This document shows, piece by piece, positions 10,439 to 21,454 of a DNA stretch of 64,000 nucleotides. Source of the DNA: Jaltomata sinuosa (Eukaryota > Streptophyta > Magnoliopsida > Solanales > Solanaceae); contig QJPP01001561.1 of NCBI GenBank assembly GCA_003996215.1, positions 144,648 through 208,647 of the forward strand, read 5' to 3'. The stretch's first letter is position 1. Each line of letters starts with the position of its first letter. The translations under genes and the position numbers were made by a program. The notes beneath the pieces are model-generated. The model worked only from the letters and a program-made list of their open reading frames with translations, made no database searches and had not been told where the DNA came from.

Positions 10439-10989
10439 TGTAGGAAAGAATACACTATATTAACCAATTATTCTCTTACATGGAAGCATGAAGCGAAGGA
10501 GTTGAATGTGGATAAAATAAAAAGGTGATGAATTTTTGAATGAACATCTTAAGTGCTTAGCAAATGTTACAATGTGGTACATGCAAACAACAAAAAAATG
10601 TTTTAAAGCATCTGATCATCTATCCCCTCGCAGGAAGGTGAGTACTATCCCTTGTGCCTTGTTAAACATCTTTTCCCAACAACTACAAAAGTTCACTCAT
10701 AGAATCAATTTTGATAATGACAACATGAAATCTCTGTCAAAGCAACGCAAGCTGAACTATTTTATGAAGGAAAATAAATTAAGAGAACATAAAAGTTCTT
10801 CCGGACGTCTTACAAAAAAAAGGAATAATAAGCACATAGCTATAGCAGATTTAACAAAGACAAATCATCAACTTTTGAGACTAGAAAAGCAGATTTGAAC
10901 AAAAAACGTGGCTAAGCGTTCGCACTTTCCTATGGGCTATTATGGCTAAGCAGATTTGAACAAAAAACAGTTGTCTCGACTTAAAGTGT
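10439..10989. repeat. Dispersed repeat, copy B (partner at 4,045-4,501), inside intron 2
   Basis: This is the longer of two similar copies. It starts one base inside intron 2, at the splice acceptor of exon 3. Short open stretches occur, but neither they nor the shortened copy A support a protein. Confidence 0.8.
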
Positions 10990-11035
10990 ACCAAATTATT
11001 ATTTTAAGATTGCTTACCTTCATATTGCTGTACAT

Positions 11036-11770
11036 GCAGACATCAATGTTACGGAGAGGAAGTATGCAGATCATTAAACAAGGTTAAAACAGGCGGAATT
11101 ATTAATGAAGATAATATGCAAGGTGAAAAGCATCAGGGAGATGCTAGAAAATTATTAATGCAAGACGAGCTGCACAGAGTGTCCGTAATTTGGGTGAGAA
11201 ATCAGATGCTACAGGTTCTAAAGTTGGTATGGCCATTCATGGCAAACAAACTGAGGTACAGATTTTAGACAATCAGGTGTTAAAGAAGGTTGCTGGGAAC
11301 AACGAGAGATTACAAGTCAATATTCAAGGGAATGAACTTGTCACTTCAGGACAGTTATCGACTGAAGTCGTGAAAGATGGAGTGCTGGACAGGTGCACCA
11401 AAAACAAGGACATCATACAATTTCAGAACCGACAGATTTATCTACTGAAGTAGCTGAAAAATCTGCAAATTTGATTGATGCATCGCCTGAGATTTCTGGG
11501 CAGCAGGCAACTGGTAGTTCTAATGTTCAGAAAATTAATACTACAGACAGGTTGCTTCTTGATGCATTACTGAGTTCGAATATTGAAAATTTGAATTTTT
11601 TTACTCCTATTAACACTAGTAAGCAAATACATGTTGTTGGACCTAGTACTTTTTCTCCAAAAAGTTTCCGAGGTGCAGACATTTTTGAGAGAGGCTAGGA
11701 ATATGACATACTGGATGAATGTTTCAAAAATGTAGTTAGAGAAGCTGCATTGAATTATGCTTGCTAGTAG
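11036..11770 (+). pseudogene. LINE ORF1 middle and C-terminal remnant in intron 2
   Basis: Two overlapping frames give low-complexity polar sequence (QLSTEVVKDGVLDRC; QLSTEVAEKSANLIDASPE), typical of the variable part of LINE ORF1. From about 11,638 (GTTGGACCTAGTACTTTTTC) the sequence matches the ORF1 C-terminus at 4,946-5,055. The DUF4283 part present at 4,700-4,945 is absent here. The two remnants therefore look like complementary deletions of one parent. Confidence 0.55.
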
Positions 11771-12490
11771 TCAGAGGTTTTCTTATGCCTCAAAATATTA
11801 CTAAGGTAACGTCTAGCTCCCCTTGCTTGTACTTTTTCCTTTGAATTTTGCTTTCCAAGAATAAATAAAACTAACCTTGGCGCCTAGGGATTTGCTTAAA
11901 AATAAAAGGAAAAGCTAGAGGGAACTTAAGGGTTGACAAGTGGAAGCTCCCTTGCTCTAGAATTCGAAAAAAAGCCCAGAGATTACTTCCAATAATGCAA
12001 CAAGAACTTCCCCGTTTGAACCTTCTGTCAGCTCACATGTTACTTGACTCAGTTTTTCTCTTTTCTAGTTCTTATGGACACAATATACATTGGAGCAGTC
12101 TCCACAAGTTAGAAGCTATTTGTGTTTCAAACTGCAAATGGGAGTCCACCTGAAAAAAAACCTCATTTTGCTTACACATTAGAGGTTTATCTCCTACTTT
12201 TTTTGTCAAAGATTGAACCACTTAATCTTCTCTATACTTGAGGATTGAGCCGGTTCAAGTCTTACATTAATAGGTAAGGCAGTCAAGTCCACCTCTTTGT
12301 AACATTTTATCATTACCTATAAAATATACTACTAAGGTGGTTTGAATTAAGAAAAAAACTTTCATAAAGTTTCTTCCTGAAGTACTTAAGATCAGAAACA
12401 TGTTGATATATATCATCTTCTTCCTCCACTACTAGTTGTTTGATATGAATAACACGAAGTAACTAAAATAAAGGTCTAAAAAAGACTTAC
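11771..12490 (-). other. Rest of F-box intron 2
   Basis: This is AT-rich intron sequence with no recognisable element. Confidence 0.5.
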
Positions 12491-12670
12491 TCCTCTTTCA
12501 TTGTGATCGTCGTAGCAGCAGTCAATGACCAATGTCTCAAGATCCGATGAGCTCTCTAGAAAGTTGTAAATTCCGGGGAAGTCCAATTGTATTATGGATA
12601 TGTTCAGTTCTAAGAATTTCTGGCTTGATGGTGGAGACCGCCACCCATTCAACTCTAGGATGGATAGGAA
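12491..12670 (-). CDS. F-box gene exon 2
   Basis: The exon is 180 nt in phase 0 at both ends. The acceptor is TTTATAAG and the donor is GGA followed by GTAAGT, a strong plant donor. It encodes FLSILELNGWRSPPSS to LETLVIDCCYDDHNERG, the segment between the LRRs and the FBD in this family. Confidence 0.85.
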
Positions 12671-13064
12671 CTTATAAACAAAAAATAGACAAACCAAAAT
12701 ATGTCAACAACAAACAAATATAACAGACTTAATAAATGAAAAGCACATTGTTGAATAATTCATAAAAATAACTTGGACTATATGACTGTGGTTTGTCACA
12801 TATCAAAGTGTTCATGGTTGGTTTGAAAATCCAAATATGGACCTTTAAACACTTGGAAAAACCTATCAACATAACTTAAAAGTACGATATGTGTAAATCA
12901 AACCAAATTTTACATGTTGTTTGGAAACTCTTTAGTACTGACCAACTTAGTTATGAGATTATAAGTAGTGCATTGTTTATGTTATTATAGTGATGATTCA
13001 ATAGTAGATAAAAATTCTTTAAAAGAAGATTCTGAATTTTGGATCGTGAAGAGTATGAATAAAC
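12671..13064 (-). other. F-box intron 1
   Basis: This is a 394-base intron with GT (13,064-13,063) and AG (12,672-12,671) borders. Nothing else is seen in it. Confidence 0.75.
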
Positions 13065-13905
13065 CTCGATACACCAGGCACCCAATTCAAGACTCTCGAC
13101 ATGGGCAACACTATGAAGAAGATCGTTCAAACAGATAAGCTCCTTCAACAAGTTGTTTTCGTTCAAACAGATAAGCTCCTTCAACAAGTTGTTTTCTTCA
13201 TCCTGAAAATAAAAATTTAAACGGATGATTGTATTAACAAGTGAAGCCACATTTCTCTGCGCAATGCATATCTCACTGCACAATCCCAAAATTTCCAAAT
13301 GCTGAATGTGAGGGGCTATAATTTCGAGCCAAATATCATGATCATAATTGTAGTAATCTTCTATCAACAATTCTCTCATCTTCATAGAGCTGATTTCCAG
13401 ACGCTGTAGGCCCGAAATATTTTCGAGTTCCAAGCTTTCCACGTTAGGGCAACCAAATAATACCTTTTCCATGGCATCATCTGTCAATTCCACGTGCCCA
13501 ATTCTAAGAGAAATGAGACTACTCCAATTAACACTACCAGAAGGGTTCAGTTGGCAATGCCTCAATTCCAAATCTTTCAGCAACGAATTTTTAAATGCAT
13601 ACTGAGGAAACTCATATGTTTGGTCATCATCGTCATTTATAGAGAGAAGTACAAGGGTAAATTCCTCAACTTTAGCAACTTTAGTAGCAAAGTGTACCAA
13701 TAAATCAACATCTTTAGCATAACGACCTTCGTACATAAAGCGCGACACATTGAATTTCTTGATTTTCTCGCAAGACTTCCAGTAATAAAGTTCTCTATGT
13801 ATGGAAGCCAGGTAATCGTTTTGATTTTCATTGGGGAAGATGAAATTGAGTGAGACTGGAACGGACATCCAAAGGGAAGTCCATCGCTTAGACAGTACAC
13901 TGGTT
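13065..13905 (-). CDS. F-box gene exon 1, 3' part (LRR region)
   Basis: This part encodes the end of the F-box and the Leu-rich region, including LLKDLELRHCQL, LISLRIGHVELTDDAMEKVL, and CPNVESLELENISGLQRLEI. It contains an in-frame 36-bp tandem duplication (ENNLLKELICLN twice, about 13,125-13,196). The exon ends with WCIE followed by the donor GTTTAT. It is fully open. Confidence 0.88.
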
Positions 13906-14181
13906 TAAAACAAAAAAGAAGCAGAGAAAGTAATAAGTTTGCATTTAACAGGAAATGGAACAGAGAGAATGTTATTCACTGCAACTTTTTGTTTACAGCA
14001 GAAACACACATTTAAATTAAGTTACTAACATCAACTCCTAAAATAACTCTAACAACTAACTAAGACTCCTATCTAGATAAGCTTCCTATAAAATAGGAAC
14101 TGATTTATTTGACCAAGTAAAACTAAAAACGCAGCAGTAAAACAGTAAAAGAAAATACTGAATATGCACTAATTTTTAACA
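13906..14181 (-). repeat. 3' LTR of the F-box Copia element
   Basis: This is a 276-bp direct copy of 18,288-18,564. On the minus strand it starts TGTTAAAAATTAG and ends TTTTGTTTTA, with TA instead of CA at the end. Confidence 0.95.
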
Positions 14182-16067
14182 CTCCCCCTTAGTGCATGCT
14201 TACGACCAGTAACTCCAAGAGAAGCTCTGAAATATTCAAACTTGGGCTTTATCAAGGCCTTTGTAAATATGTCAGCGACTTGCTCGCTTGCGGAAATTCC
14301 TTTCAGAACAACTTCTTCCTCCAACACTTTCTCTCGAATGTAGTGATGACGAACTTCTATGTGCTTCGTCCTGCCATGAAAAATTGGATTCGATGCTAGC
14401 TTGACAGCACTTTCATTATCACATCTAATTTGAACAGCATAATCAACTCTGCACAGCATCTCTCCTATTAATCTCTTCAACCACATACATTCTTGCGCAG
14501 CCATATTTGCGGCTATGTACTCAGCTTCGGTGCTAGATAATGCTACCACTGGTTGCTTCTTGCTGCACCAAGATACCATGGCTGAACCAGTATTGAAACA
14601 ATATCCTGAAGTTGAATGTCTATCATTGGCATCTCCAGCCCAATCCGCGTCAGTAAATCCATTCAACACGAATTTTTCATGTCTTTTGTACATAAGACCA
14701 TAATCTAGTGAGCCCTTCACATAACGAAGAATTCTCCTTGCTGCATCTAGGTGTGAACTTCTTGGACTCTGCATGAACTGAGAAACAATTCCAACAGAAT
14801 AAGAAATCTCCGGTCTTGTGATAGTTAAATAAATTAAACTACCAACAAGTTGCTGAAATTTTTTAGCATCTTTTAATGGCTTTCCTTCATCTTTCATAAG
14901 CTTGAGATGTGGTTCCATTGGAGTGGATTTCTCTTTCGACTCCCCCATGCCAAAACGCTGCAACAGTTTCCTTGCATATGTCTTTTGAGAAACAAAATAT
15001 CCTTGTTCTGTTTTTTCAATTTCCAGACCAAGAAAACAGCTCACTTCCCCCAAATTCTTCATCTCAAATCGAACTGAAAGTTCATTTTTCAACATGGAAA
15101 TCGCAGCTTCATTATTTCCGGTAATGATCATGTCATCCACATATAATAAGACCATCAGGTGCACATCTGATTCTGATTTGATAAATAAACTAGAATCTGC
15201 ATCGGAAACTTTAAAGCCACAAAATATAAAGTACTGGGAAACTTTACCATACCAAGCACGTGGTGCTTGTTTAAGGCCATACAACGCTTTCTTTAACCGA
15301 CAAATATGATGAGGATACTGCATCGAGACATATCCTTTTGGCTGCTCCATAAACACTTCACGGTCCAATTCTCCATAAAGAAAAGCGTTCTTTACATCAA
15401 GCTGCCACAACTTCCAATTCTTAGCAGCTGCAAGAGAAAAAATGGTTCTTACCGTTACCATTTTTGCAACTGGACTAAATGTTTCCTCATAATCCAGCCC
15501 ATAACTTTGAGAAAAACCACGAGCGACAAGCCGAGCTTTGTGTTTATCAACAACCCCATCTGAATTTTTCTTTAAACGGTAAACCCACTTGCAAGTCATA
15601 AGCTCGCAATTCTCCGGCTTCGGCATCAACTCCCACGTCTGGTTTTTGTTCAAAGCATCAATTTCTTCTTGCATAGCTGCTTGACCTTTGGCTTCTTCAA
15701 AACTTACTGGTTCATCCAATAGTCCTGTAAAGAAGCATGAGGTAATTGAGCAGTTATTCAGTTGTACCTCATAATCTTTGAAGTAATTGGGTTGTCTTTT
15801 CTCCCTTGTTGACCTCCTTTCAGTTTGCTGATCAACGTCGTCTGAATTTGAGCTTTCATCATTATTTGAAGCCTGCAAGTTGCTCTCTGGAAGCAGCTCA
15901 AAATTCTCTTGGTCACCATCAAGAATGATTTCTTGATTGCTAGTTTTCTGGGCAGAATGGTATGATGATATTTCATCAAACACAACATCTCTAGAAGTGA
16001 CAAACTTCTTGGTTTCAGGGTCCATACATCTCCACCTTCCTATGTGAATCATAACCAACAAAGACAC
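14169..16067 (-). pseudogene. Copia reverse transcriptase and RNase H
   Basis: This is one open frame of 632 codons. It reads KARLVARGFSQ, GLDYEETFSPVAKM, WQLDVKNAFLYGEL, then the catalytic LYVDDMIITG (codons near 15,143-15,132). RNase H is visible as ADWAGDANDRHSTSGY, ALSSTEAEYIAAN and CDNESAVKLASNP. This part looks intact; the defects are upstream. Its first codons (before MDPETKKF) may belong to the frame-shifted junction with integrase. Confidence 0.94.
14182..14190 (-). other. Polypurine tract
   Basis: AAGGGGGAG on the minus strand directly precedes the 3' LTR. Confidence 0.9.
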
Positions 16068-16519
16068 TTTTTTGCTTTTGGGTCAAGTTTGGTTCGATTA
16101 GATTTTGGAATATGAACATAGCAAGTTGAACCAAATACCCGAAAATAATTTACATTTGGCTTTTCGTGATATAGAATTTCAAAAGGGGATTTCTCTTTAC
16201 CTGGCCATGGAGGCAAACGATTTATCACATGACATGCGCATTGGATAGCTTCAGCCCAAAGCTCCCGAGGGAGATTTTTATCGTGCAACCAGGAAAGACT
16301 CGTAGAAACAAGATGAGCTATTTTCCTTTCGGAAACACCATTCTGCTGGGGGGTATTAGGACATGTCATTTGCCTTGAAATACCATTGTCATCACAGTAT
16401 TTGAAGAATTCATCAGACATATATTCGGCTCTATTGTCGCTACGCAGGCATTCAACTTTTACCCCAAAATCCTTCTCTACAGTTGTTTTAAATTCAGCAA
16501 ATTTAAGACAAGGCTTCAC
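16049..16519 (-). pseudogene. Copia integrase core, C-terminal half
   Basis: It continues the integrase in another frame: LRSDNRAEYMSDEF holds the second Asp region and PQQNGVSERK the catalytic Glu. It then runs through LWAEAIQCACHVINRLP to the frame break near 16,060. In RSDNRAEY an Arg replaces the usual Gly. Confidence 0.92.
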
Positions 16520-16541
16520 TCTTCTCTTTCAAGAACTTCAC

Positions 16542-17378
16542 TCATGTATATCTTGAAAAATCATCTACAAGTACCATGACACAGCGAAAACCACTATAAC
16601 TTACTGTTTTTGTTGGTCCCATCAGATCTGTATGAACCAACTCAAACCTAGTGGATCTGTGATTTGATGATCTTTGAAATGGAAGACGATGTGATTTTCG
16701 AAATTGACATCCTTGGCAGATTACATCTTCATGAATATTTTGTAGAGCTGGTATACCATCCACCAATTTCTTAGAAGAAATTTTCCGCAACAATTGATAT
16801 CCCAAGTGTCCCAGTCGAGCATGCCAAATAGTTACGTTATCTGTTTGACTTGTCTTCTTCACATAGGCTTCCCCTACTGCCATGACAAATAACGAACCCT
16901 TCTTTTCACCAGTAAGAACAACATCAGCAGATATGTTCTTTACATTATCAAGAACCTTCACATCATTTGGACCAAACAAAATATATTTTCCAGAATCAGT
17001 AATTTGAGAAACAGAAACTAAGTTTCTTTTCAAACCTGGAGCATGAAACACATCGTTCAGCTTGACAACTCCTGTATCTCCGACGTCAATCTTCAAGACT
17101 CCTTCATTAGCTACTGGATATGTCGAGTTATCCGCTGTAACAACAACTCGTTCTCTGTTATGTTGACGCAACTCTGAAAGAAGAGAGTCATTTCCAGTTA
17201 CATGATGAGAGCAACCAGAATCAATGATCCATTCTTGTTTGCAACTATCATTGTTGTAGAGAGCTTGAACTACATCATCATTCCTCCATTCAAGTTCTTC
17301 TACAGTGAAGCACTGCTCCCATTTGAGTTGCTCATTTCCATTATTTTCACTAGCAACATTTGCTTTTGAGAGCTTCAC
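16542..17378 (-). pseudogene. Copia protease and N-terminal integrase
   Basis: The aspartic protease is shown by IIDSGCSHHVTG (active-site D-S-G). The GAG-pre-integrase and zinc-binding part reads IWHARLGHLGYQLL with the Cys pair in VICQGCQFRK. The integrase core starts with ELVHTDLMGP (first catalytic Asp) and VLVDDFSRYT (second region). The frame then shifts near 16,540. Confidence 0.92.
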
Positions 17379-18167
17379 TCTACAATATTTCTTGATGTGT
17401 CCAATTTTACCGCATCTATAGCACTTCCTATTATCAAAGTTGCCACCAGTAGCTTTTTCACCATTTGATTCTTTTTCATTGTTCCTGCTTCCAGATGATG
17501 TGATTTTCTTTTTGTTCTTATCCTTTGAAAAAAGAGCTGCATTTGATTAAAGGCTTTTTGCCATTTGCTTTGCCAATGCCTCTTGGTTGGAAAGAAAATT
17601 TTCAAATTCTTCAATTGAAGGTTGCTCTTTCCAGCCCTGAATGGAGGTGACAAATGGATTATACTCCTTCAATCCTCGAATAAGAAATCGTCGCGATCTT
17701 GCTTCACCAATCTTCTCATCAGGATCTAATTCTGAAATTTTAGCACAAATAGCTTTAACTCGTAAGAAGTATTCAGAAATAGACATGCCTCCCTGTGTTA
17801 GGTTTGCCAATTCATTTTCCAGCAGTTGTAGCCTAGCTGTGTTCGTTTTAGTAAACAATCTCTCAAGTATCTCCCAAACTTCTTTTGGTGAACTAACATC
17901 GCGAACATGATCGATGAGCTCTTTACCAATCGAAGTCCTCAAAGCAAAGAGGGCTTTACCACATTTGATTTTCCACTTTCTCCGTGGTTCCGCATTTTCC
18001 AGAGTATTTGCTGGAATTGCTGCTTCATCCCCAGCAATAAGATCCCAGAGGTCTTGACCTTGAAGGTAAGCCTCCATACACATTCTAAAATACTTGTAGT
18101 TTGTCCCTACAAGCTTCTCAACACCAAATTGGCCATTTGAACTGTTTCCCCCATTTACTAACTCCAT
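17375..18167 (-). pseudogene. Copia gag with zinc knuckle
   Basis: The ATG at 18,167 opens MELVNGGNSSNGQFGVEKL, then the UBN2-type capsid region (EVWEILERLFTKTNTARLQL, LTQGGMSISEYFLRVKAI). The frame ends at 17,547. The zinc knuckle CYRCGKIGHIKKYC (C-X2-C-X4-H-X4-C) lies downstream at about 17,428-17,387 in the frame that leads into protease. Between the two the frame is broken, so gag and its knuckle are separated. Confidence 0.9.
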
Positions 18168-18275
18168 ACTGCTAAAGTTTGTTTATTTTTTCTCTGCAAC
18201 TTTCAATATCCTCCAACAAGACTAGCCAAACTTGATAGACAAGAAGACGGAAAGAACAATCAGATCAACGACCTT

Positions 18276-18287
18276 GCTCTGATACCA
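18276..18287 (-). other. Primer binding site (initiator Met tRNA type)
   Basis: TGGTATCAGAGC on the minus strand directly follows the 5' LTR. Confidence 0.93.
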
Positions 18288-18564
18288 TAAAACAAAAAAA
18301 ACGCAGAGAAAGTAATAAGTTTGCAGTTAACAGGAAATGGAACAGAGAGAATGTTATTCACTGCAACTTTTTTGTTTACAACAGATATACACATTTAAAT
18401 TAAGTTACTAACATCAACTCCTAAAATAACTCTAACAACTAACTAAGACTCCTATCTAGATAAGCTTCTTATAAAATAGGAACTAATTTATTTGACCAAG
18501 TAAAACTTAAATCGCAGCAGTAAAACAGTAAAAGAAAATACTGAATATGCACTAATTTTTAACA
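18288..18564 (-). repeat. 5' LTR of the F-box Copia element
   Basis: This is the 277-bp LTR next to the primer site. A TATA-like TTTATAAG lies near 18,470 on the minus strand. The outer border touches the target duplication in exon 1. Confidence 0.95.
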
Positions 18565-18679
18565 TGGTTCGCACAACTTGTTTTCCATCCGACACCATAG
18601 ATAGGATGTGAAGAAGGATGTCGTCAGGCAAATCACTGAGTTGGTCTCCTCTCGCCATCATTTTCCTCTGTGTTTCCAT
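18565..18679 (-). CDS. F-box gene exon 1, 5' part (F-box)
   Basis: This part encodes the N-terminus METQRKMMARGDQLSDLPDD and the first half of the F-box, up to GKQVVRT. It stops at the insertion site. The last five bases (18,565-18,569, TGGTT on the plus strand) are the target duplication. The F-box continues at 13,900 with SVLSKRWTSLW, completing the motif in frame. Confidence 0.88.
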
Positions 18680-18789
18680 CCTTCGATTGCAAGTTTGTTG
18701 AAGTTCACGAAATAGGGAAGGATGGCGGCTTATGTTTAAGGTTATGTTTCTTAAATGTAAACTGAACAATTTTTATCCTTTTAAAGCAA

Positions 18790-19403
18790 ATAAGTTTGGG
18801 AAATCAATAAATTACATTCCTAAAGTCATTTTAATTTAGAAAATCGATAAATTACATGTCAAAAGTATTTTTAATTTGAGAAATTGATAAATTACATTCC
18901 AAATATTTTTAGTTTAGAAAATCGATAAATTACATGCAAAAAGTACTTTTAGTTTGAAAAATTGATAAATCACATGTCAAAAGTATTTTTAGTTTGGAAA
19001 ATCAATAAATTACATTCCAATGGTATTTTCAGTTTGGAAAATGAATAAATTACATTCCAAGAGTATTTTTAGTTTGGGAAATCGATAAATTACATTCCAA
19101 AGATATTTTTTTAGTTTGGGAAACGAAAAAAATTACATTCCAAGAGAATAACAATCCAAAAGTATTTTTAGTTTAGGAGATCAAGAAATAATATTCCAAA
19201 AGTATTTTTAGTTTGGGAGATCAACAAATTACATTCCAAAAGTATTTTTAGTTTTGGAGATCAATAAATTACATGCCAAAAGTATCTTTATAGTTTGGAA
19301 GATCAACAAATTACATTCCAAGAGTATTTTTAGTTTGGGAGATCAAGAAATAACATTCCAAAAGTATTTTTAGTTTGGGAGATCAACAAATTACATTCCA
19401 AAA
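18790..19403. repeat. Minisatellite, about 15-16 units of 40 bp
   Basis: The unit is close to AAAAGTATTTTTAGTTTGGG followed by AGATCAACAAATTACATTCC. Units toward the right are more alike, while those near the gene are more diverged and one is shortened to 16 bases. The array starts about 110 bases upstream of the F-box start codon and ends where a Gypsy LTR end begins at 19,404. Confidence 0.95.
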
Positions 19404-19999
19404 TGTCACGACCCGATTTCTCAGGTCATGATGGCACCTACAATCCCCCAAAAGGCGAACCAATTCCCGTAGCCCAAAACGATTAGTAATAGGATACTAC
19501 CTAATCAATACACACAATAAGCAGGAATAAGCGAAAACAGATATAAGGTAAAGACAACGCGGAAGCAACAACCTGAATATAAATAAATAAGGGTAACCAA
19601 CTCCAAGACTTGGTATCGATAGTACAAGAGCTTCTAATAGAATACAAGTGCTAGAAGTAATGAAATAATAAGTATACAACTGTCTTCGAATGAATAAAGA
19701 GTAACAGTATAAAAGATGAGATGTGGTCAAGCCCCGGTCGTCAAGAGCTCACCCTAGTCTCGAATATCCGAGTTGCACGATTCTCCACGCGATTAACGGT
19801 GAAAGCTCACACTAATATATCTGCACCAAAAAGATGTAGAAGTGTAGTATGAGCACCAATTTCTAAGCAACAGGTACCCAGTAGGCATCATCGGTCGACT
19901 GAACACATATAAGATATAAAAACAGTAATATAGAAGATAGCAAAAAAGCAGTCACATAAGCAATAGAGGAAGAACAAGGAAACTAGCACGGATGGAAAT
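19404..19999 (-). mobile_element. Gypsy LTR fragment
   Basis: The left border TGTCACGACCCGATTTCTC is the 3' end of an LTR in minus orientation. The sequence is related to 57,513-57,976 (shared ATGATGGCACCTACAA, GCTCACCCT and TATGAGCAC segments). It is cut on the right by the LTR starting at 20,000. Confidence 0.8.
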
Positions 20000-21325
20000 T
20001 GATAAGTTGGTATTCTACCTACTTAATTAGATTTTAAACTTATGTTTTTGATAATATTAAGTGGGAAAATAGTGCAATTAATACAGATTACTTCTATTTT
20101 GCAGGCCTCTATGTTTTAGAAGTGTTCAAAAGAATTCGGATGAAAACAAGTCAAAATAGAGTTATTTGGAGAAGCAAGTGTCTGGCAGCTGCATATGCCT
20201 ACACGAACATGGTGCTCCTCCGTGTATGCGCTGATCACTCAAAGCAAAGCTCTGCGAACACACTGAACTGATTGCGTACACCAAAGTCAACCAGACGAAG
20301 ACACTTTGCGTACGCGATGAGCCTTCTGTGTAGGCAAAGAAGAAAGCATCAGCTGCGGGGTAGATTTGGAAATTTCTATTTTTAGAAACCCCAATCCACA
20401 TACAAACACTTCCCAACCATTTTTGGAAGCATCTTTGGCAAATTTCACAACTCTTGGCAAGCTTGCAGAGCAAGTTCATCTTCCCACACCATATGAGTGA
20501 AGATTTGGATGATCTTTATTGTAAAATCTTTTGTTTCCATTCTTCAACTCTTATTATTATTTGTTAATTAGTAGGTGTAATTTTTGAATTGAGATTTGAG
20601 TTTGTATTAGAGATAATACTAAATTTGGGTATTTAATTCTTATCTTGTGCTTTCTCTTGATTAATAATGTGGGTCTATTAAATCTTCCATGCTTTAATCT
20701 TATAGTTGATGGTTGTAACATTAACTTAGCATACTAATTGTGTTCTTGCTTGAAAGAAGAGTTCCTCAATTCAGAAAGGTTTAATAGTGGGGATTTGGGG
20801 TTTCCACTCTAAATCAAGGCTAGAGATAGTTTGGTTGCCGAAAACTCCCATCTAAGAGTTGGGTTAGAAATAACCTAACTTACCCAAGTTAATTTGTTGG
20901 TTATTGCTCACTCGTGGTGATTCGAGAGAACCCATGAGGATAATTGCTTGATTGGTTGAAAGACGGTTAAATATACCTTTAACCAAGACTACCCATGTGT
21001 TAATTGGGTGCAAGTCTTGTGAATTGAATTCTCATTCCCAATTCTCCCTTGTTGTCCTTGCTTGGTGAAAGCAATGTGAAAGTCATTGATCAATTCTATC
21101 TTTTATTTGAATTTATTCTATCCTTTGTTTTAGTTTAAAAAACCCCTATAGTTATCTTTTCTTTTTGCTCTTTGAACTCCAATAAGTTGCTTGAATTCTT
21201 TATTAGCTTAATCGTGATTACATTGTTCTCTGTGGGATCGACCCTGACTCCCATCGGGAATATAAATGTGTTTTTCTTAACGATCGCCGATACCTCCACT
21301 TTGGAGAGTATGTTTTAGCATTATA
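20000..21325 (+). repeat. 5' LTR of the non-autonomous element
   Basis: The left border is TGAT at 20,000. The right border is inferred 6 bases before the primer site. The segment shares the ACTCCAATAA and GTGGGATCGACCC style with the Athila-like LTR at 57,977-59,366 but is not a close copy. Confidence 0.65.
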
Positions 21326-21331
21326 AAAAGA

Positions 21332-21349
21332 TGGCACCGTTGTCAGGGA
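21332..21349 (+). other. Primer binding site, Asp-tRNA-like
   Basis: TGGCACCGTTGTCAGGGA differs at three positions from the site at 59,372-59,389. Confidence 0.7.
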
Positions 21350-21454
21350 ATAATTTGGCGTATTGAGTTAGTTTAGAATTTGAGTTTACTTACTCTAGTT
21401 CAATTTTGTGAATAGTTGTCTTTATTTTGTTTATTTATTTTTTTGATTGATTCC

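Larger units (their letters stand above)
13906..18564 (-). mobile_element. Tnt1-like Ty1/Copia retrotransposon inside the F-box exon
   Basis: The element is 4,659 bp with LTRs of 276 and 277 bp. The target duplication (plus strand TGGTT) is at 13,901-13,905 and 18,565-18,569. The primer site TGGTATCAGAGC (18,287-18,276, initiator Met tRNA) and polypurine tract AAGGGGGAG (14,190-14,182) abut the LTRs. gag, protease, integrase, RT and RNase H follow in Copia order but with three frame breaks (after gag at about 17,547, near 16,540 and near 16,060). The LTRs differ at roughly 11 positions by eye, about 4%, so it is not a very recent insertion. Confidence 0.96.
10132..18679 (-). pseudogene. F-box/FBD/LRR gene, exon 1 split by a Copia insertion
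   Basis: F-box proteins recruit targets to SCF ubiquitin ligases through SKP1. The order seen is an F-box (DLPDDILLHILSM, then LSKRW across the insertion), Leu-rich repeats in the distal part of exon 1, and an FBD-type end (LLKHAAVLEEFVI, then SPHASVVFSA). Three exons with GT/AG borders in phase 0 sum to 1,437 nt, about 478 aa, a normal length for the family. I chose the ATG at 18,679; ATGs at 18,661 and 18,658 are also possible. The coding parts contain no stop or frameshift, so the Copia insertion is the only visible lesion. Whether any transcript splices around it is unknown. Confidence 0.88.

Noticed and set aside
10536..10898. 120-codon Lys-rich open stretch
   Set aside because: Its counterpart in copy A at 4,140-4,400 has a large deletion and stops, and the stretch lies in an intron on the strand opposite to the gene.
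18790..19403. The 40-bp array as a possible CRISPR
   Set aside because: The units are contiguous without unique spacers, and the sequence context is plant nuclear.
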